From: an uncultured Collinsella sp.
GTDB taxonomy: Bacteria > Actinomycetota > Coriobacteriia > Coriobacteriales > Coriobacteriaceae
Length of the DNA stretch: 64,000 nt
Direction: 5' to 3'
NCBI GenBank assembly: GCA_958369225.1
Contig: CATXID010000008.1
Location: 15,880 to 79,879 of the forward strand
Below are positions 41,282-49,823 of the stretch, piece after piece (the first letter of the stretch is position 1; each line of letters starts with the position of its first letter). The translations under genes were made by a program, and so were the position numbers. Under the pieces are notes generated by a model that did no database searches, was not told the origin of the DNA, and saw only the letters and a list, made by a program, of their open reading frames with translations.

Positions 41282-42943
41282 ATGATTGCAAAGACCATTC
41301 GCACCTGTTTTCCGATCGCTGCGGCTGCCGTTTCCGAAAAGGCCGAGGAGATCAACAAGCTCAACGTCTTCCCCGTACCCGACGGTGACACCGGCACCAA
41401 CATGTCGCTTACGCTCGCCTCGGTGACCAAGGAGCTTTCCGCCCTTCCCGCCGATGCCGACATGGAGGCCATTGCTGGCGCCATCACCCACGGCTCCCTG
41501 ATGGGCGCCCGCGGCAACTCCGGCGTCATCACCTCGCAGATCCTGCGCGGTGTGGCCGAGGGCCTTGTCTCTGCCGATGAGCCCGTTACGTCCGCCAATA
41601 TCGCCTTCGCCTTCCGTCGTGCCGTCAAGGTTGCCTTCCAGGCTGTTCGTAAGCCCATCGAGGGCACGATCCTCACGGTCCTGCGTGATGTTTCGACCAA
41701 GGCAGACGAGTGCGAGAAGAAGAAGTTCTCTGCCGAGGATGCGCTCGACGCCATCGTCGTCGAGGCTTACCAGTCCGTCGCCCGCACGCCCGACCTACTG
41801 CCCGTCCTCAAGGAGAACGGCGTGGTCGACTCCGGCGCCTTTGGCTTTGCCATCTTCTTGGAGAACTTTGTTGCCGCCGCCCTTGGCCGCAGCACCGTGG
41901 TCGAGGATTTCTCCGCTACGTTTGATTCCGCCGGCTCTGCTCGCGACGCCGCTCTTGGCCGTGTTGAGATCGAGGCCAACGACGACTGGGAGGGCTCGGA
42001 GTTCCGCTACTGCAACGAGTTCCTCTTTAAGGCCGACGCCCCCTTTGACGAGGACGAGTGCCTGAAGTTCCTGGGCTCCATGGGCGACTGCGAGCTGCTC
42101 GTTGGTGCCTATCCCGACTACAAGATCCACGTGCACTCCAACACCCCCAACCTGGTGCTCGAGCACATGCTTCAGCTTGGTCAGATCTACGAGGTCTTTA
42201 TCCATAACATGGAGATGGAGGCCCACGACCGCACCGCTAAGATCCATGAGGATCAGGAGAAGTCTGCCGAGCCCGCGAAGGCTCTGGGCTTTGTCGCCGT
42301 TGCGGCTGGCTCTGGTGAGGCTGACATCCTCAAGTCCCTCGGCGTCGATGTGATCGTGTCGGGTGGCCAGACCATGAACCCCTCGACCGCCGACTTGCTG
42401 GGCGCCGTCGACCAGGTCAACGCGACCTCGGTCATCATCCTGCCCAACAACGGCAACATCCGCATGGCTGCCGAGGCCGCTGCCTCTGCCTGCACCGACA
42501 AGAAGGTTGCCGTCGTTCCCACCAAGACCGTCCCGCAGGCCTTCTCCGCGCTGTTCGCGGTCCTGCCCGATTCCGAGCTCGAGGACGCCGTTGCCGCTAT
42601 GGTCGACGCTATCAGCGAGGTCCGCGATGGCGAGGTCACCCGCGCCGTGCGCGACTCCAGCGCCTCCGACGGCTCGCCGATTCACTCCGGTGACGTCATG
42701 GGTATCATCGCCGGCTCCATCGATGTGGTCGGCTCCGACGTGAAGCAGGTCACGCTCGACTGCATCAACCGCATGCAGGAGGAAGAGGAGGGCGACGCGC
42801 TGACGATTCTGGCTGGCGAGGATTTGTCCGATGAGGCCTTCCAGGAGATCGTCGATGCCATCGAGGAGGCTCAGCCCGATCTGGAGATCGACGCCCATCG
42901 TGGCGAGCAGCCGCTCTATCCCGTGATCTTCTCGATCGAGTAG
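41282..42943 (+). CDS. fakA: Fatty acid kinase subunit FakA (DAK2/YloV)
   Basis: The 553-residue protein has an N-terminal DhaL domain (NVFPVPDGDTGTNMSLT, GARGNSGVITSQI) that binds ATP and magnesium, a middle domain, and a C-terminal DegV-like-partner domain. FakA phosphorylates fatty acids held by FakB, feeding PlsX/PlsY phospholipid synthesis; plsX lies 5 kb downstream. No fakB gene is in the window. It follows the Asp23 gene closely and precedes recG by 9 bp. Confidence 0.9.
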   Translation: MIAKTIRTCFPIAAAAVSEKAEEINKLNVFPVPDGDTGTNMSLTLASVTKELSALPADADMEAIAGAITHGSLMGARGNSGVITSQILRGVAEGLVSADEPVTSANIAFAFRRAVKVAFQAVRKPIEGTILTVLRDVSTKADECEKKKFSAEDALDAIVVEAYQSVARTPDLLPVLKENGVVDSGAFGFAIFLENFVAAALGRSTVVEDFSATFDSAGSARDAALGRVEIEANDDWEGSEFRYCNEFLFKADAPFDEDECLKFLGSMGDCELLVGAYPDYKIHVHSNTPNLVLEHMLQLGQIYEVFIHNMEMEAHDRTAKIHEDQEKSAEPAKALGFVAVAAGSGEADILKSLGVDVIVSGGQTMNPSTADLLGAVDQVNATSVIILPNNGNIRMAAEAAASACTDKKVAVVPTKTVPQAFSALFAVLPDSELEDAVAAMVDAISEVRDGEVTRAVRDSSASDGSPIHSGDVMGIIAGSIDVVGSDVKQVTLDCINRMQEEEEGDALTILAGEDLSDEAFQEIVDAIEEAQPDLEIDAHRGEQPLYPVIFSIE

Positions 42944-42952
42944 GCTCTGCCC

Positions 42953-45130
42953 ATGTCCGAGCTGTGCTCCGTGCCGCGCGTCTCGGAGCGCTTTGCCCAG
43001 AGCAATGCGCTCGACGAGGATATCGCGCGACTCAAATATGTTTCGGGTAAACGTGAGGAGGCCCTTCGCCGTCTGGGAATTCGGACGGTGGGGGACCTCC
43101 TTCTCCATATTCCTCATCGCTACCTGGACTTCACTCGCTCGTGGTCCATCGAGATGGCGCCCATCGGTACCGTGTGCACCATCATCGCCACGGTCGACCG
43201 TATTGTCCAAAAGCAGCCCCGTCCGCGTATGCAGGTGACTGAGGTCTCGCTCGTGGACGAGACGGGCGTGCTGCAGGTTGCCTTTTTCCGTCAGCCTTGG
43301 ATTGCCCAACAGCTTAAGCAGGGCGACCGCCTGGCCGTGATGGGCAAGGTCGAGTTTGCCTACGGTTTTAAGCAGATGGCCTCGCCCCACTTTGAAAAGC
43401 TCGAGGACGGGCGCGCCGCAGGTACCATTTTGCCGGTCCACTACGTAAGTGACGGCGTGAGTCAGGCATGGATGCGCCGTATCGTGAGCGGTGCGCTCGA
43501 AGTGGCTGTCAATCCGTTTGATCCCATTCCCGCACCGCTGCGCGCAAAGCGGAAGCTCATGAGCAATGCCCGTGCGCTGCGCTCGATTCACTTTCCCTCG
43601 AGCATGGCCGAGCGTGACATCGCACGCCGGCGTCTTGCCTACGAGGAGTGTCTCTGCTTGCAGCTCGCGCTGCGTCTGCGCAACGATGGCGGTATGGTCG
43701 ACGTGGTGCCTTATGCGCATGCCGTGGGCGAGCATTTGGCTGCGCTTAAACAGGCCCTGCCGTTTTCGTTGAGCGATGAGCAGGAGGCTGCATTTCAAGA
43801 CATCCTGCATGACATGTGCGATGGCGGTCGCGTGATGAACCGTCTGCTGCTGGGTGACGTCGGTACCGGTAAGACCGCCGTTGCCGCCTGCGCACTGGCG
43901 GTTGCGGCCGATAGCGGCACTCAGGCCTGCGTTATGGCGCCCACGGGCGTGCTGGCGCGTCAATATGCCGATAAGACCGGCCCCTTGCTCTCGCGGGCTG
44001 GCATGACCTGGGCGCTCTTGACGGGAGCCACGCCGGTGGCCGAGCGTGAACAGATTCATGCGCGGCTCCAGTCTGGCGAGCTCGATGTGCTCTTTGGTAC
44101 CCATGCGGTGCTTTCGGAGAACGTCACGTTCAGGCATTTGTCGCTTGTGGTGATTGACGAGCAGCACCGCTTTGGCGTGGGGCAGCGTAACGCTCTACGC
44201 GCAAAAGGCCCGGGTGCCGACTTGCTGGTCATGACTGCCACGCCGATTCCGCGCACGCTGGCGCTTTCGGTGTATGGCGACCTGGATACGAGCATCATCC
44301 GCCATCGTCCCGTTCCGGGTGCCGGCGTGACGACGCGCGTCCTCACCGAGTCGAGTCGCGACCTGGCCTATGGCGCCATTCGCGAGGCGCACGAAAAGGG
44401 GCAGCAAGCCTACGTGATTTGTCCGCTCGTGGAGCCGAGCGATTCGGCCGATGAGCTCGAAGACGTACCCGGCATCGCCCGCGACGACGAAGGCCGCGTG
44501 ACCGTGCCCGTGCCGTTGCATGACACGGCGACCGAGCTCGATCGCCTTCGTCTGGCATTACCTGGGCTTGCCATCGAGCGTCTTCATGGCCGCATGCCGG
44601 CGGGGGAGAAGGATCGGGTCATCGATGCCTTTAAGCGTGGCGAGATCGATGTGCTCGTCTCGACCACGGTGGTCGAGGTGGGCGTTGACGTGCCCAACGC
44701 CACCGTCATGGTCATCGAGAACGGCGAGCGCTTTGGTTTGGCGGCATTGCACCAGCTGCGCGGGCGCGTAGGCCGCGGCAGCGTGTCGGGCACGTGCCTG
44801 GTCATGACGCACTCCAAGGGCAACGGCGGCGCGTCGGCGGCTCAAGACCGCCTCCAGTCGCTCGAGAAGACCTCGGACGGCTTTACGCTCGCCCAGATGG
44901 ACCTGCGTCTGCGCCACGAGGGCGAAATCCTGGGTTACCGTCAGCATGGCGGCGTGACCTTGCGCTTTGTTGACCTCGATGCCGACGAGGAATTGATCGA
45001 GTGGGCTCATTTGGACGCGGTCGAGCTCTTGCGGTATGCTTGCAATCTTGACTCCGCGGCGACGCGTCCTCTACGCAATGCGGTCGCCACGCGGTATCGA
45101 CACATCTTTAAGGAGGTCAGCGGAGGATGA
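42953..45130 (+). CDS. recG: ATP-dependent DNA helicase RecG
   Basis: The 725-residue protein has the N-terminal OB-fold wedge domain (about 60-190), Walker A GDVGTGKT (301-308), the DEQH box in VIDEQHRFGVGQR, and helicase motif VI (HQLRGRVGRG). It reverses stalled forks and migrates Holliday junctions. The order fakA-recG-rsmD-coaD is common in Gram-positives. It overlaps rsmD by 4 bp (ATGA). Confidence 0.94.
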   Translation: MSELCSVPRVSERFAQSNALDEDIARLKYVSGKREEALRRLGIRTVGDLLLHIPHRYLDFTRSWSIEMAPIGTVCTIIATVDRIVQKQPRPRMQVTEVSLVDETGVLQVAFFRQPWIAQQLKQGDRLAVMGKVEFAYGFKQMASPHFEKLEDGRAAGTILPVHYVSDGVSQAWMRRIVSGALEVAVNPFDPIPAPLRAKRKLMSNARALRSIHFPSSMAERDIARRRLAYEECLCLQLALRLRNDGGMVDVVPYAHAVGEHLAALKQALPFSLSDEQEAAFQDILHDMCDGGRVMNRLLLGDVGTGKTAVAACALAVAADSGTQACVMAPTGVLARQYADKTGPLLSRAGMTWALLTGATPVAEREQIHARLQSGELDVLFGTHAVLSENVTFRHLSLVVIDEQHRFGVGQRNALRAKGPGADLLVMTATPIPRTLALSVYGDLDTSIIRHRPVPGAGVTTRVLTESSRDLAYGAIREAHEKGQQAYVICPLVEPSDSADELEDVPGIARDDEGRVTVPVPLHDTATELDRLRLALPGLAIERLHGRMPAGEKDRVIDAFKRGEIDVLVSTTVVEVGVDVPNATVMVIENGERFGLAALHQLRGRVGRGSVSGTCLVMTHSKGNGGASAAQDRLQSLEKTSDGFTLAQMDLRLRHEGEILGYRQHGGVTLRFVDLDADEELIEWAHLDAVELLRYACNLDSAATRPLRNAVATRYRHIFKEVSGG

Positions 45131-45756
45131 GAATCATCGGCGGCGAATGGCGCGGTCGTAAGATCGAAGAGCCCCGTGGTCGCGATGTCACCCGCCCCAC
45201 GACCGATCGCGTGCGCGAGGCGTGCGCATCTATGGTCATGTCGGCATTCGACTTCGATCTGGACGAGGTCCGCGTGCTGGATGCCTTTGGCGGCTCCGGT
45301 GCATTGGGCATTGAGATGCTCTCGCGCGGTGCCCGCTCGCTCACGACGTTTGAGATCGATCGCAACGCTGCTCGTCTGATTACCAAGAATATCGAGTCGC
45401 TCTGCCGCGACCGTGCGCGTTGGCGCGTGGTTACGGGTGACGTGCTAACAAGCGCCTCGCGCGGCCGCGTGCCGGGCGGTCCCTTTGACCTGGTCCTGCT
45501 CGACCCGCCCTATGCTTTTGGCGCCGAGCCGGTCGAGGAGCTGCTGCAGAACCTGGCTCAGCAAGGCTTGCTGGCGCAGGGCGCTTACGCGCTCTTTGAG
45601 CACGCTGCCGCCGACGCGGGTGCTCATCCGGCAGGCTTTGAGACCGTGCGCGAGAAGCGTTACGGCATAACCTCGGTTGACTTGCTGCGCTGGGTTGGCA
45701 ACGGCGAGGATGATGGCAACGATAGCGACGCACCCACGGAGGATTCCCATGAGTGA
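45127..45756 (+). CDS. rsmD: 16S rRNA m2G966 methyltransferase RsmD
   Basis: The 209-residue protein shows MRIIGGEWRGRKI, RPTTDRVREA, the SAM-binding VLDAFGGSGALGIE and the catalytic DPPY, all typical of RsmD. It methylates G966 of 16S rRNA. It has a charged Asp/Glu-rich tail of about 15 residues. coaD overlaps its last 8 bases. Confidence 0.93.
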   Translation: MRIIGGEWRGRKIEEPRGRDVTRPTTDRVREACASMVMSAFDFDLDEVRVLDAFGGSGALGIEMLSRGARSLTTFEIDRNAARLITKNIESLCRDRARWRVVTGDVLTSASRGRVPGGPFDLVLLDPPYAFGAEPVEELLQNLAQQGLLAQGAYALFEHAAADAGAHPAGFETVREKRYGITSVDLLRWVGNGEDDGNDSDAPTEDSHE

Positions 45757-46246
45757 CACCATTAACCGCGTAATCGTCCCGGGCACCTTCGATCCCATCA
45801 CGTTTGGCCATATCGACGTCATCCGCCGCGCCCGTCGCATCTTTCCCAGCGTGATCGTGGCCGTTGCCGAGTCGCAGGGAAAAAACGGCGTCGGCACCAC
45901 GTTTAGGCTCGACGAGCGCGTGGCGCTGGCCCGTGAGGCGCTCGGCGATATTGACGGCGTCGAGGTGCTGCCCTTCACCGGCCTCTTGGTCGATTTTGCC
46001 CGCGAACAGGGAGCAGGAGCCGTGGTCAAGGGCCTGCGTGCCATGACCGACTTTGAGTACGAGCTGCAGCAGGCCGACCTCAACTACCGCCTGGATAACG
46101 AGCTGGAGTCCATCTTTGTTATGAGTGCGCCGCAGTACGGCTATATCTCGAGTTCGGTGGTTCGCCAGATTGCCTCGCTCGGTAGCGACGTCTCTAATTT
46201 TGTTCCGTCCAATGTGGTCAAGGCGCTCAAACATCGCTTTTCGTGA
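45749..46246 (+). CDS. coaD: Phosphopantetheine adenylyltransferase
   Basis: The 165-residue enzyme has the nucleotidyltransferase motif GTFDPITFGH and the ISSSVVR phosphate-binding motif near the end. It makes dephospho-CoA from 4'-phosphopantetheine and ATP. The chosen ATG at 45749 overlaps the rsmD stop and is preceded by GGAGGA; the frame is open upstream without a start signal. Confidence 0.94.
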   Translation: MSDTINRVIVPGTFDPITFGHIDVIRRARRIFPSVIVAVAESQGKNGVGTTFRLDERVALAREALGDIDGVEVLPFTGLLVDFAREQGAGAVVKGLRAMTDFEYELQQADLNYRLDNELESIFVMSAPQYGYISSSVVRQIASLGSDVSNFVPSNVVKALKHRFS

Positions 46247-46314
46247 CGTTTTTTAATGCCTGGTGGCATGTGGTAAACTAACACGATGATATGTTACCTA
46301 TGAAAGGAGACCGG

Positions 46315-46812
46315 ATGCCGGGCGAGAATTTTCCTGGCGACAGGATTGTGAGTCTTGTCGACGAGCTCGAGGGGCTCATCGAAGAGGCTAAGACGCCGTT
46401 CGGCAAGAACGCCCAGATGAAGGTTATCGACGCCGACGTCTTCTTTAACATCCTCGATGAGATCCGCATGAGCTATCCCGAGGAATGGCAGAAGTCCCGC
46501 CGTATCCTCAAGGAGCGCGAGGAGCTTATGGCTTCCGCCGCCGCTCAGGCCGATTCCATCATTGCCGATGCTCAGCAGCAGGCCCTCACCATTGCCGGTG
46601 AGCAGGAGATTGTCCGCTTAGCGCAGCAGCAGGCCGACGACATTCGCGACCGTGCCCAGCAGTACGAGCGCGAGACGCGCTATGCTGCCGAGGACTACGC
46701 CGAGCAGGTCTTTACACACCTCGAGGAGAACCTCAAGAGCCTGACCGGTACGGTGACTCGTTGCCGTCAGCAGCTCAACGAGGGTGCCGCCCAGCAGAAT
46801 GGTCAGTGGTAA
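46315..46812 (+). CDS. SepIVA-like coiled-coil protein
   Basis: The 165-residue protein begins with a short ordered region (DRIVSLVDELEGLIEEAKTP, then VIDADVFFNILDEIRMSYPEEW) and continues as a long Ala/Gln/Glu-rich coiled coil (about 55-150). Actinobacteria carry a similar gene just before DUF177, and the mycobacterial one (SepIVA) is a DivIVA-like septation factor. The name rests on synteny and general form. ATG 46315 has AAAGGAG (46303-46309) 5 nt upstream and is preferred to ATG 46291. TAAACT near 46274 may be a -10 box. The next gene starts within its stop codon (TAATG). Confidence 0.65.
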   Translation: MPGENFPGDRIVSLVDELEGLIEEAKTPFGKNAQMKVIDADVFFNILDEIRMSYPEEWQKSRRILKEREELMASAAAQADSIIADAQQQALTIAGEQEIVRLAQQQADDIRDRAQQYERETRYAAEDYAEQVFTHLEENLKSLTGTVTRCRQQLNEGAAQQNGQW

Positions 46813-47366
46813 TGGCTGAGTTCCCGAGCGTTACCGTCGATCTTTCCGAGCAGCTCGAGTTTCCCGGAGATTCGTATCCGCTGACCGGCAAGGTCGATGT
46901 CGCCACCTATACGGTGGGCGAGAAGGAGTACCAGCTGCAGGACGGCATTGACTACGACGTGGTCTTTACCAATGCCGGCACCGGTGTTCTGCTTACGGGC
47001 ATGGTCCGCGCGCACGCAACCGGTGAGTGCGACCGTTGCCTGGAGCCCGCTTCGTTTGATATCGCCGGTGAGATTGAGGAATTCTACCTCTTTAACGAGC
47101 CCGAGGACCCCGAGGCCTACGAAGACGGCTACGAGCTGCTGGGCGAGGACCGCATCGTCGATTTGGGCGAGCCCATCAACGACGCGGTCGTCATGGACAC
47201 GCCGTTCGTTGTCCTGTGCAAGCCCGATTGTCGCGGCCTGTGCCCCACCTGCGGCATCAATCTCAACGTCGAGCAATGCGATTGCGCCGCTCAAGCAGAG
47301 GCCGAATGGGCCGCTGCCACGGAAAATCCATTTGCAGCATTGAAGAATCTCAAGCTTGACGAGTAA
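46812..47366 (+). CDS. DUF177 / YceD family protein
   Basis: The 184-residue protein has the DUF177 pattern ATGECDRCLEPASFDI in the middle and CKPDCRGLCPTCG near the end, where four cysteines may bind zinc. The family is almost always just before rpmF, as here, and takes part in 23S rRNA accumulation in E. coli. Its start overlaps the preceding stop as TAATG. Confidence 0.88.
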   Translation: MAEFPSVTVDLSEQLEFPGDSYPLTGKVDVATYTVGEKEYQLQDGIDYDVVFTNAGTGVLLTGMVRAHATGECDRCLEPASFDIAGEIEEFYLFNEPEDPEAYEDGYELLGEDRIVDLGEPINDAVVMDTPFVVLCKPDCRGLCPTCGINLNVEQCDCAAQAEAEWAAATENPFAALKNLKLDE

Positions 47367-47430
47367 AACTGTGGTAGTATCGTTACTTGCGCGTAATCGC
47401 CACACTGGATAGTTCATAAGGAAGGTCACT

Positions 47431-47610
47431 ATGCCCGTACCTAAACAAAAGCAGGGTCGTATCCGCACTCACACCCGCCGTTCCGCCAACATGAAGATCT
47501 CGGCTGCGGCTCAGTCCACGTGCCCCCGTTGCGGCGCTGTTAAGCTCCCGCACCACGTGTGCCCCAGCTGCGGTTTCTACAAGGACCGCGAGGTTATCGT
47601 TACCGAGTAA
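47431..47610 (+). CDS. rpmF: Ribosomal protein bL32
   Basis: The 59-residue protein reads MPVPKQKQGRIRTHTRRSAN at the start, and has two CxxC pairs (CPRC and CPSC) for zinc, so it is the zinc-binding form of L32. A Shine-Dalgarno AAGGAAGG precedes ATG 47431. It is part of the 50S subunit near the peptidyl-transferase region. A terminator-like hairpin separates it from plsX. Confidence 0.95.
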   Translation: MPVPKQKQGRIRTHTRRSANMKISAAAQSTCPRCGAVKLPHHVCPSCGFYKDREVIVTE

Positions 47611-47650
47611 CTGTATACTCTGGATGCGATGCCGTTCCAACTGGAACCAC

Positions 47651-47680
47651 AATGGCCGGCTCAATGAGTCGGCCATTTTT
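47651..47680 (+). terminator. Hairpin between rpmF and plsX
   Basis: AATGGCCGGCTC (47651-47662) pairs with 47666-47677 (one G-T pair), loop AAT, followed by TTT. It lies just before the plsX ribosome site, so read-through may set the ratio of L32 to PlsX. Confidence 0.75.
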
Positions 47681-47697
47681 GTATAAGGAGCATGTAT

Positions 47698-48717
47698 ATG
47701 AGTAACGTTCGCGTTTGTGTAGACGTTGTGGGCGGAGACGAGAAGCCTCAGGTTGTCCTCGACGGTATCGAGGCGGCGCTTGCGGCGGATCCCGATATCG
47801 AGGTCATAGCCGTCGGTCCCGCAGAGATCGTGAACCCCTTTGCCGCGGCTCACGCTCGCGCTGAGGCTTTGGAGGCACCCGATGTCATCGCCATGGATGA
47901 CGATCCCATTCGAGCCGTGATGACCAAGCGCAAGTCCTCGATCGTGCTTGCCTGCCGCGCTATCAAGAAGGGTAACGCGGACGCGTTCTTCTCTGCCGGC
48001 TCCACCGGCGCCATGACCGCTGCCGCTACCGCCTACGTGACGCCATTTAGGTATCAGGCCGAGGGCAAGAAGCAGCCGGTGCGTCCGTGCCTCACCAATG
48101 CACTGCCCAACCGCGCCGGCGGCCTGACGGTCCTGTGCGACATGGGCGCTAACCCCGATGTTGAGGTCGACGACATGGTGCGTTTTGCCCAGATGGGTAG
48201 CGCCTATGCGCGCGTCGTCCTGGGCATTGAGCATCCCCGCGTCGGTCTGCTCGGCAACGGCACCGAGGACGAGAAGGGCTCCAACTTTACCAAGGCGTGC
48301 TTCCCCGCCATGAAGGCCGCCGTTCCCGGCTTTGTGGGCAACTGCGAGGGCACCGACCTGACCTCGGGCAACTTTGACGTCGTCGTTGCCGATGGCATGT
48401 CGGGCAACATCGCGCTCAAGGCAACCGAGGGCGCCGCTAAGTTTTTGCTGCAAGAGCTCAAGGGTGCCTTTATGGCTTCGCTCGGCACCAAGATCGCCGC
48501 GTTGCTCATCAAAAAGCAGATGCGCGAGATCAAGGCAAAGCTCTCGGGCGATGCTAAGGGCGGCGCCATTCTGCTGGGCCTGCGTGGCGTGGTCCTGATC
48601 GGCCACGGTGCCACCTCGGTCGAGGCCGTCAAAAACGGTACGCTCGCCGCGGCGGAGGCCGTGCGCGCCGGGCTGGTCGAGAACGTCGCCAACTCTATGG
48701 ACGGCATCGTTTTGTAG
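47698..48717 (+). CDS. plsX: Phosphate acyltransferase PlsX
   Basis: The 339-residue enzyme has VCVDVVGGDEKPQVVL at the start (family GGD motif) and GSTGAMTAAA, DMGANPDV and LGNGTEDEKG inside. It converts acyl-ACP to acyl-phosphate for phospholipid synthesis at the membrane. ATG 47698 is chosen because AAGGAG (47685-47690) is 7 nt upstream, while ATG 47692 would be too close. acpP follows after 124 bp; fabD and fabG, often between them, are absent. Confidence 0.93.
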   Translation: MSNVRVCVDVVGGDEKPQVVLDGIEAALAADPDIEVIAVGPAEIVNPFAAAHARAEALEAPDVIAMDDDPIRAVMTKRKSSIVLACRAIKKGNADAFFSAGSTGAMTAAATAYVTPFRYQAEGKKQPVRPCLTNALPNRAGGLTVLCDMGANPDVEVDDMVRFAQMGSAYARVVLGIEHPRVGLLGNGTEDEKGSNFTKACFPAMKAAVPGFVGNCEGTDLTSGNFDVVVADGMSGNIALKATEGAAKFLLQELKGAFMASLGTKIAALLIKKQMREIKAKLSGDAKGGAILLGLRGVVLIGHGATSVEAVKNGTLAAAEAVRAGLVENVANSMDGIVL

Positions 48718-48841
48718 GAGCGAGTTAGAGCGCCGTTATGTGCCTCGCGGCCTTCGTCGTGGGGTAGAATCAAAACCGTGTCTTGGCGCTGCGCTTGCGG
48801 CGCCAGCTCGTTGATGTTCACGCAATACGAGAGGAAGCGCT

Positions 48842-49084
48842 ATGGACCGCTCCGAAATCTTCGATAAGATCGCCGAAGTCGCCGCTGACGTTCTGGGCGT
48901 CGATGTCGCCGACATTAGCGACGAGACTACCTTTGACGATCTCGATGCCGATTCGCTCGAGCGTCTGCAGCTGGTGACGGCCATCGAGGACGAGTTCGAC
49001 CTCGAGATCGATGACGAGACCCTGCTGTCGCTCAACTCTGTCGCCGACGCTGTCGACGCTATTGAAAACGCCAAGGAGGCCTAA
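48842..49084 (+). CDS. acpP: Acyl carrier protein
   Basis: The 80-residue acidic protein has the phosphopantetheine site DADSLERL (Ser38) in a four-helix ACP fold. It carries fatty-acid intermediates to FabX enzymes and PlsX. TAGAAT near 48765 is a possible -10 box of a separate promoter. rnc starts 3 bp after its stop. Confidence 0.94.
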   Translation: MDRSEIFDKIAEVAADVLGVDVADISDETTFDDLDADSLERLQLVTAIEDEFDLEIDDETLLSLNSVADAVDAIENAKEA

Positions 49085-49087
49085 GTC

Positions 49088-49813
49088 TTGGCTTTATCTC
49101 AACGACTCGCGCGCGCCCAGGAAATCCTGGGCCACGAGTTCAATAACAAGGTGCTGCTGCGCGCGGCGCTCACGCACCCTTCTGCCGTGGAAGGTCAGCC
49201 CGTCTCGGCGAGCTATGAGCGCCTTGAGTTTTTGGGCGATTCCATTTTGGGCGCCGTGGTTGCCCGCTCGCTCTTTGAGTCCTATCCGGAGTTTGACGAG
49301 GGCAAGCTTACGCGCCTGAAGGTGTCGCTCGTCTCGGGCGCCACGCTGTCCGAGGTGTCCCATGAGCTGGGCATCGACGACATCATCATCTTCGGTGCCT
49401 CCGAGACCGGTACCGGCGCGCGCGGTCTGCACTCGGCGCTCGAGAACGTCTACGAGTCGCTCGTGGGCGCCCTGTACCTGGATGCCGGCTGGGATGCGGC
49501 GGCGGAGTTCATCCACCGTACACTCAAGCCGCACCTGGCTTCCGAGCGTGCCGAGCACCCCGCGAACCCTAAGTCGTTCTTGCAGGAGTGCGTGCAGGCC
49601 GACGGCCACGAGCCTCCGGCGTACAAGCTCGTTGGCTCTGAGGGCCCGGCGCACGCACCGACCTTTACCGCCGTGGTGCTCATCGACGGTATCCGCCAGG
49701 GCCGCGGCACCGGTTCCTCCAAGAAGGAAGCCGAGGGAGCCGCTGCACTCGAGGCGCTCGACCGCATGGGCTACACCACCAACGGCGTGATTCTCAACAA
49801 GAAGCCTGTTTAA
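49088..49813 (+). CDS. rnc: Ribonuclease III
   Basis: The 241-residue protein has the RNase III signature ERLEFLGDSILG (44-55), a second Asp/Glu pair in ENVYESLVGALYLD, and a C-terminal double-stranded RNA-binding domain. It processes rRNA precursors and duplex RNAs. The start is TTG 49088, with AAGGAGG in the end of acpP. smc follows after 10 bp. Confidence 0.94.
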   Translation: MALSQRLARAQEILGHEFNNKVLLRAALTHPSAVEGQPVSASYERLEFLGDSILGAVVARSLFESYPEFDEGKLTRLKVSLVSGATLSEVSHELGIDDIIIFGASETGTGARGLHSALENVYESLVGALYLDAGWDAAAEFIHRTLKPHLASERAEHPANPKSFLQECVQADGHEPPAYKLVGSEGPAHAPTFTAVVLIDGIRQGRGTGSSKKEAEGAAALEALDRMGYTTNGVILNKKPV

Positions 49814-49823
49814 GCGAGGAACC

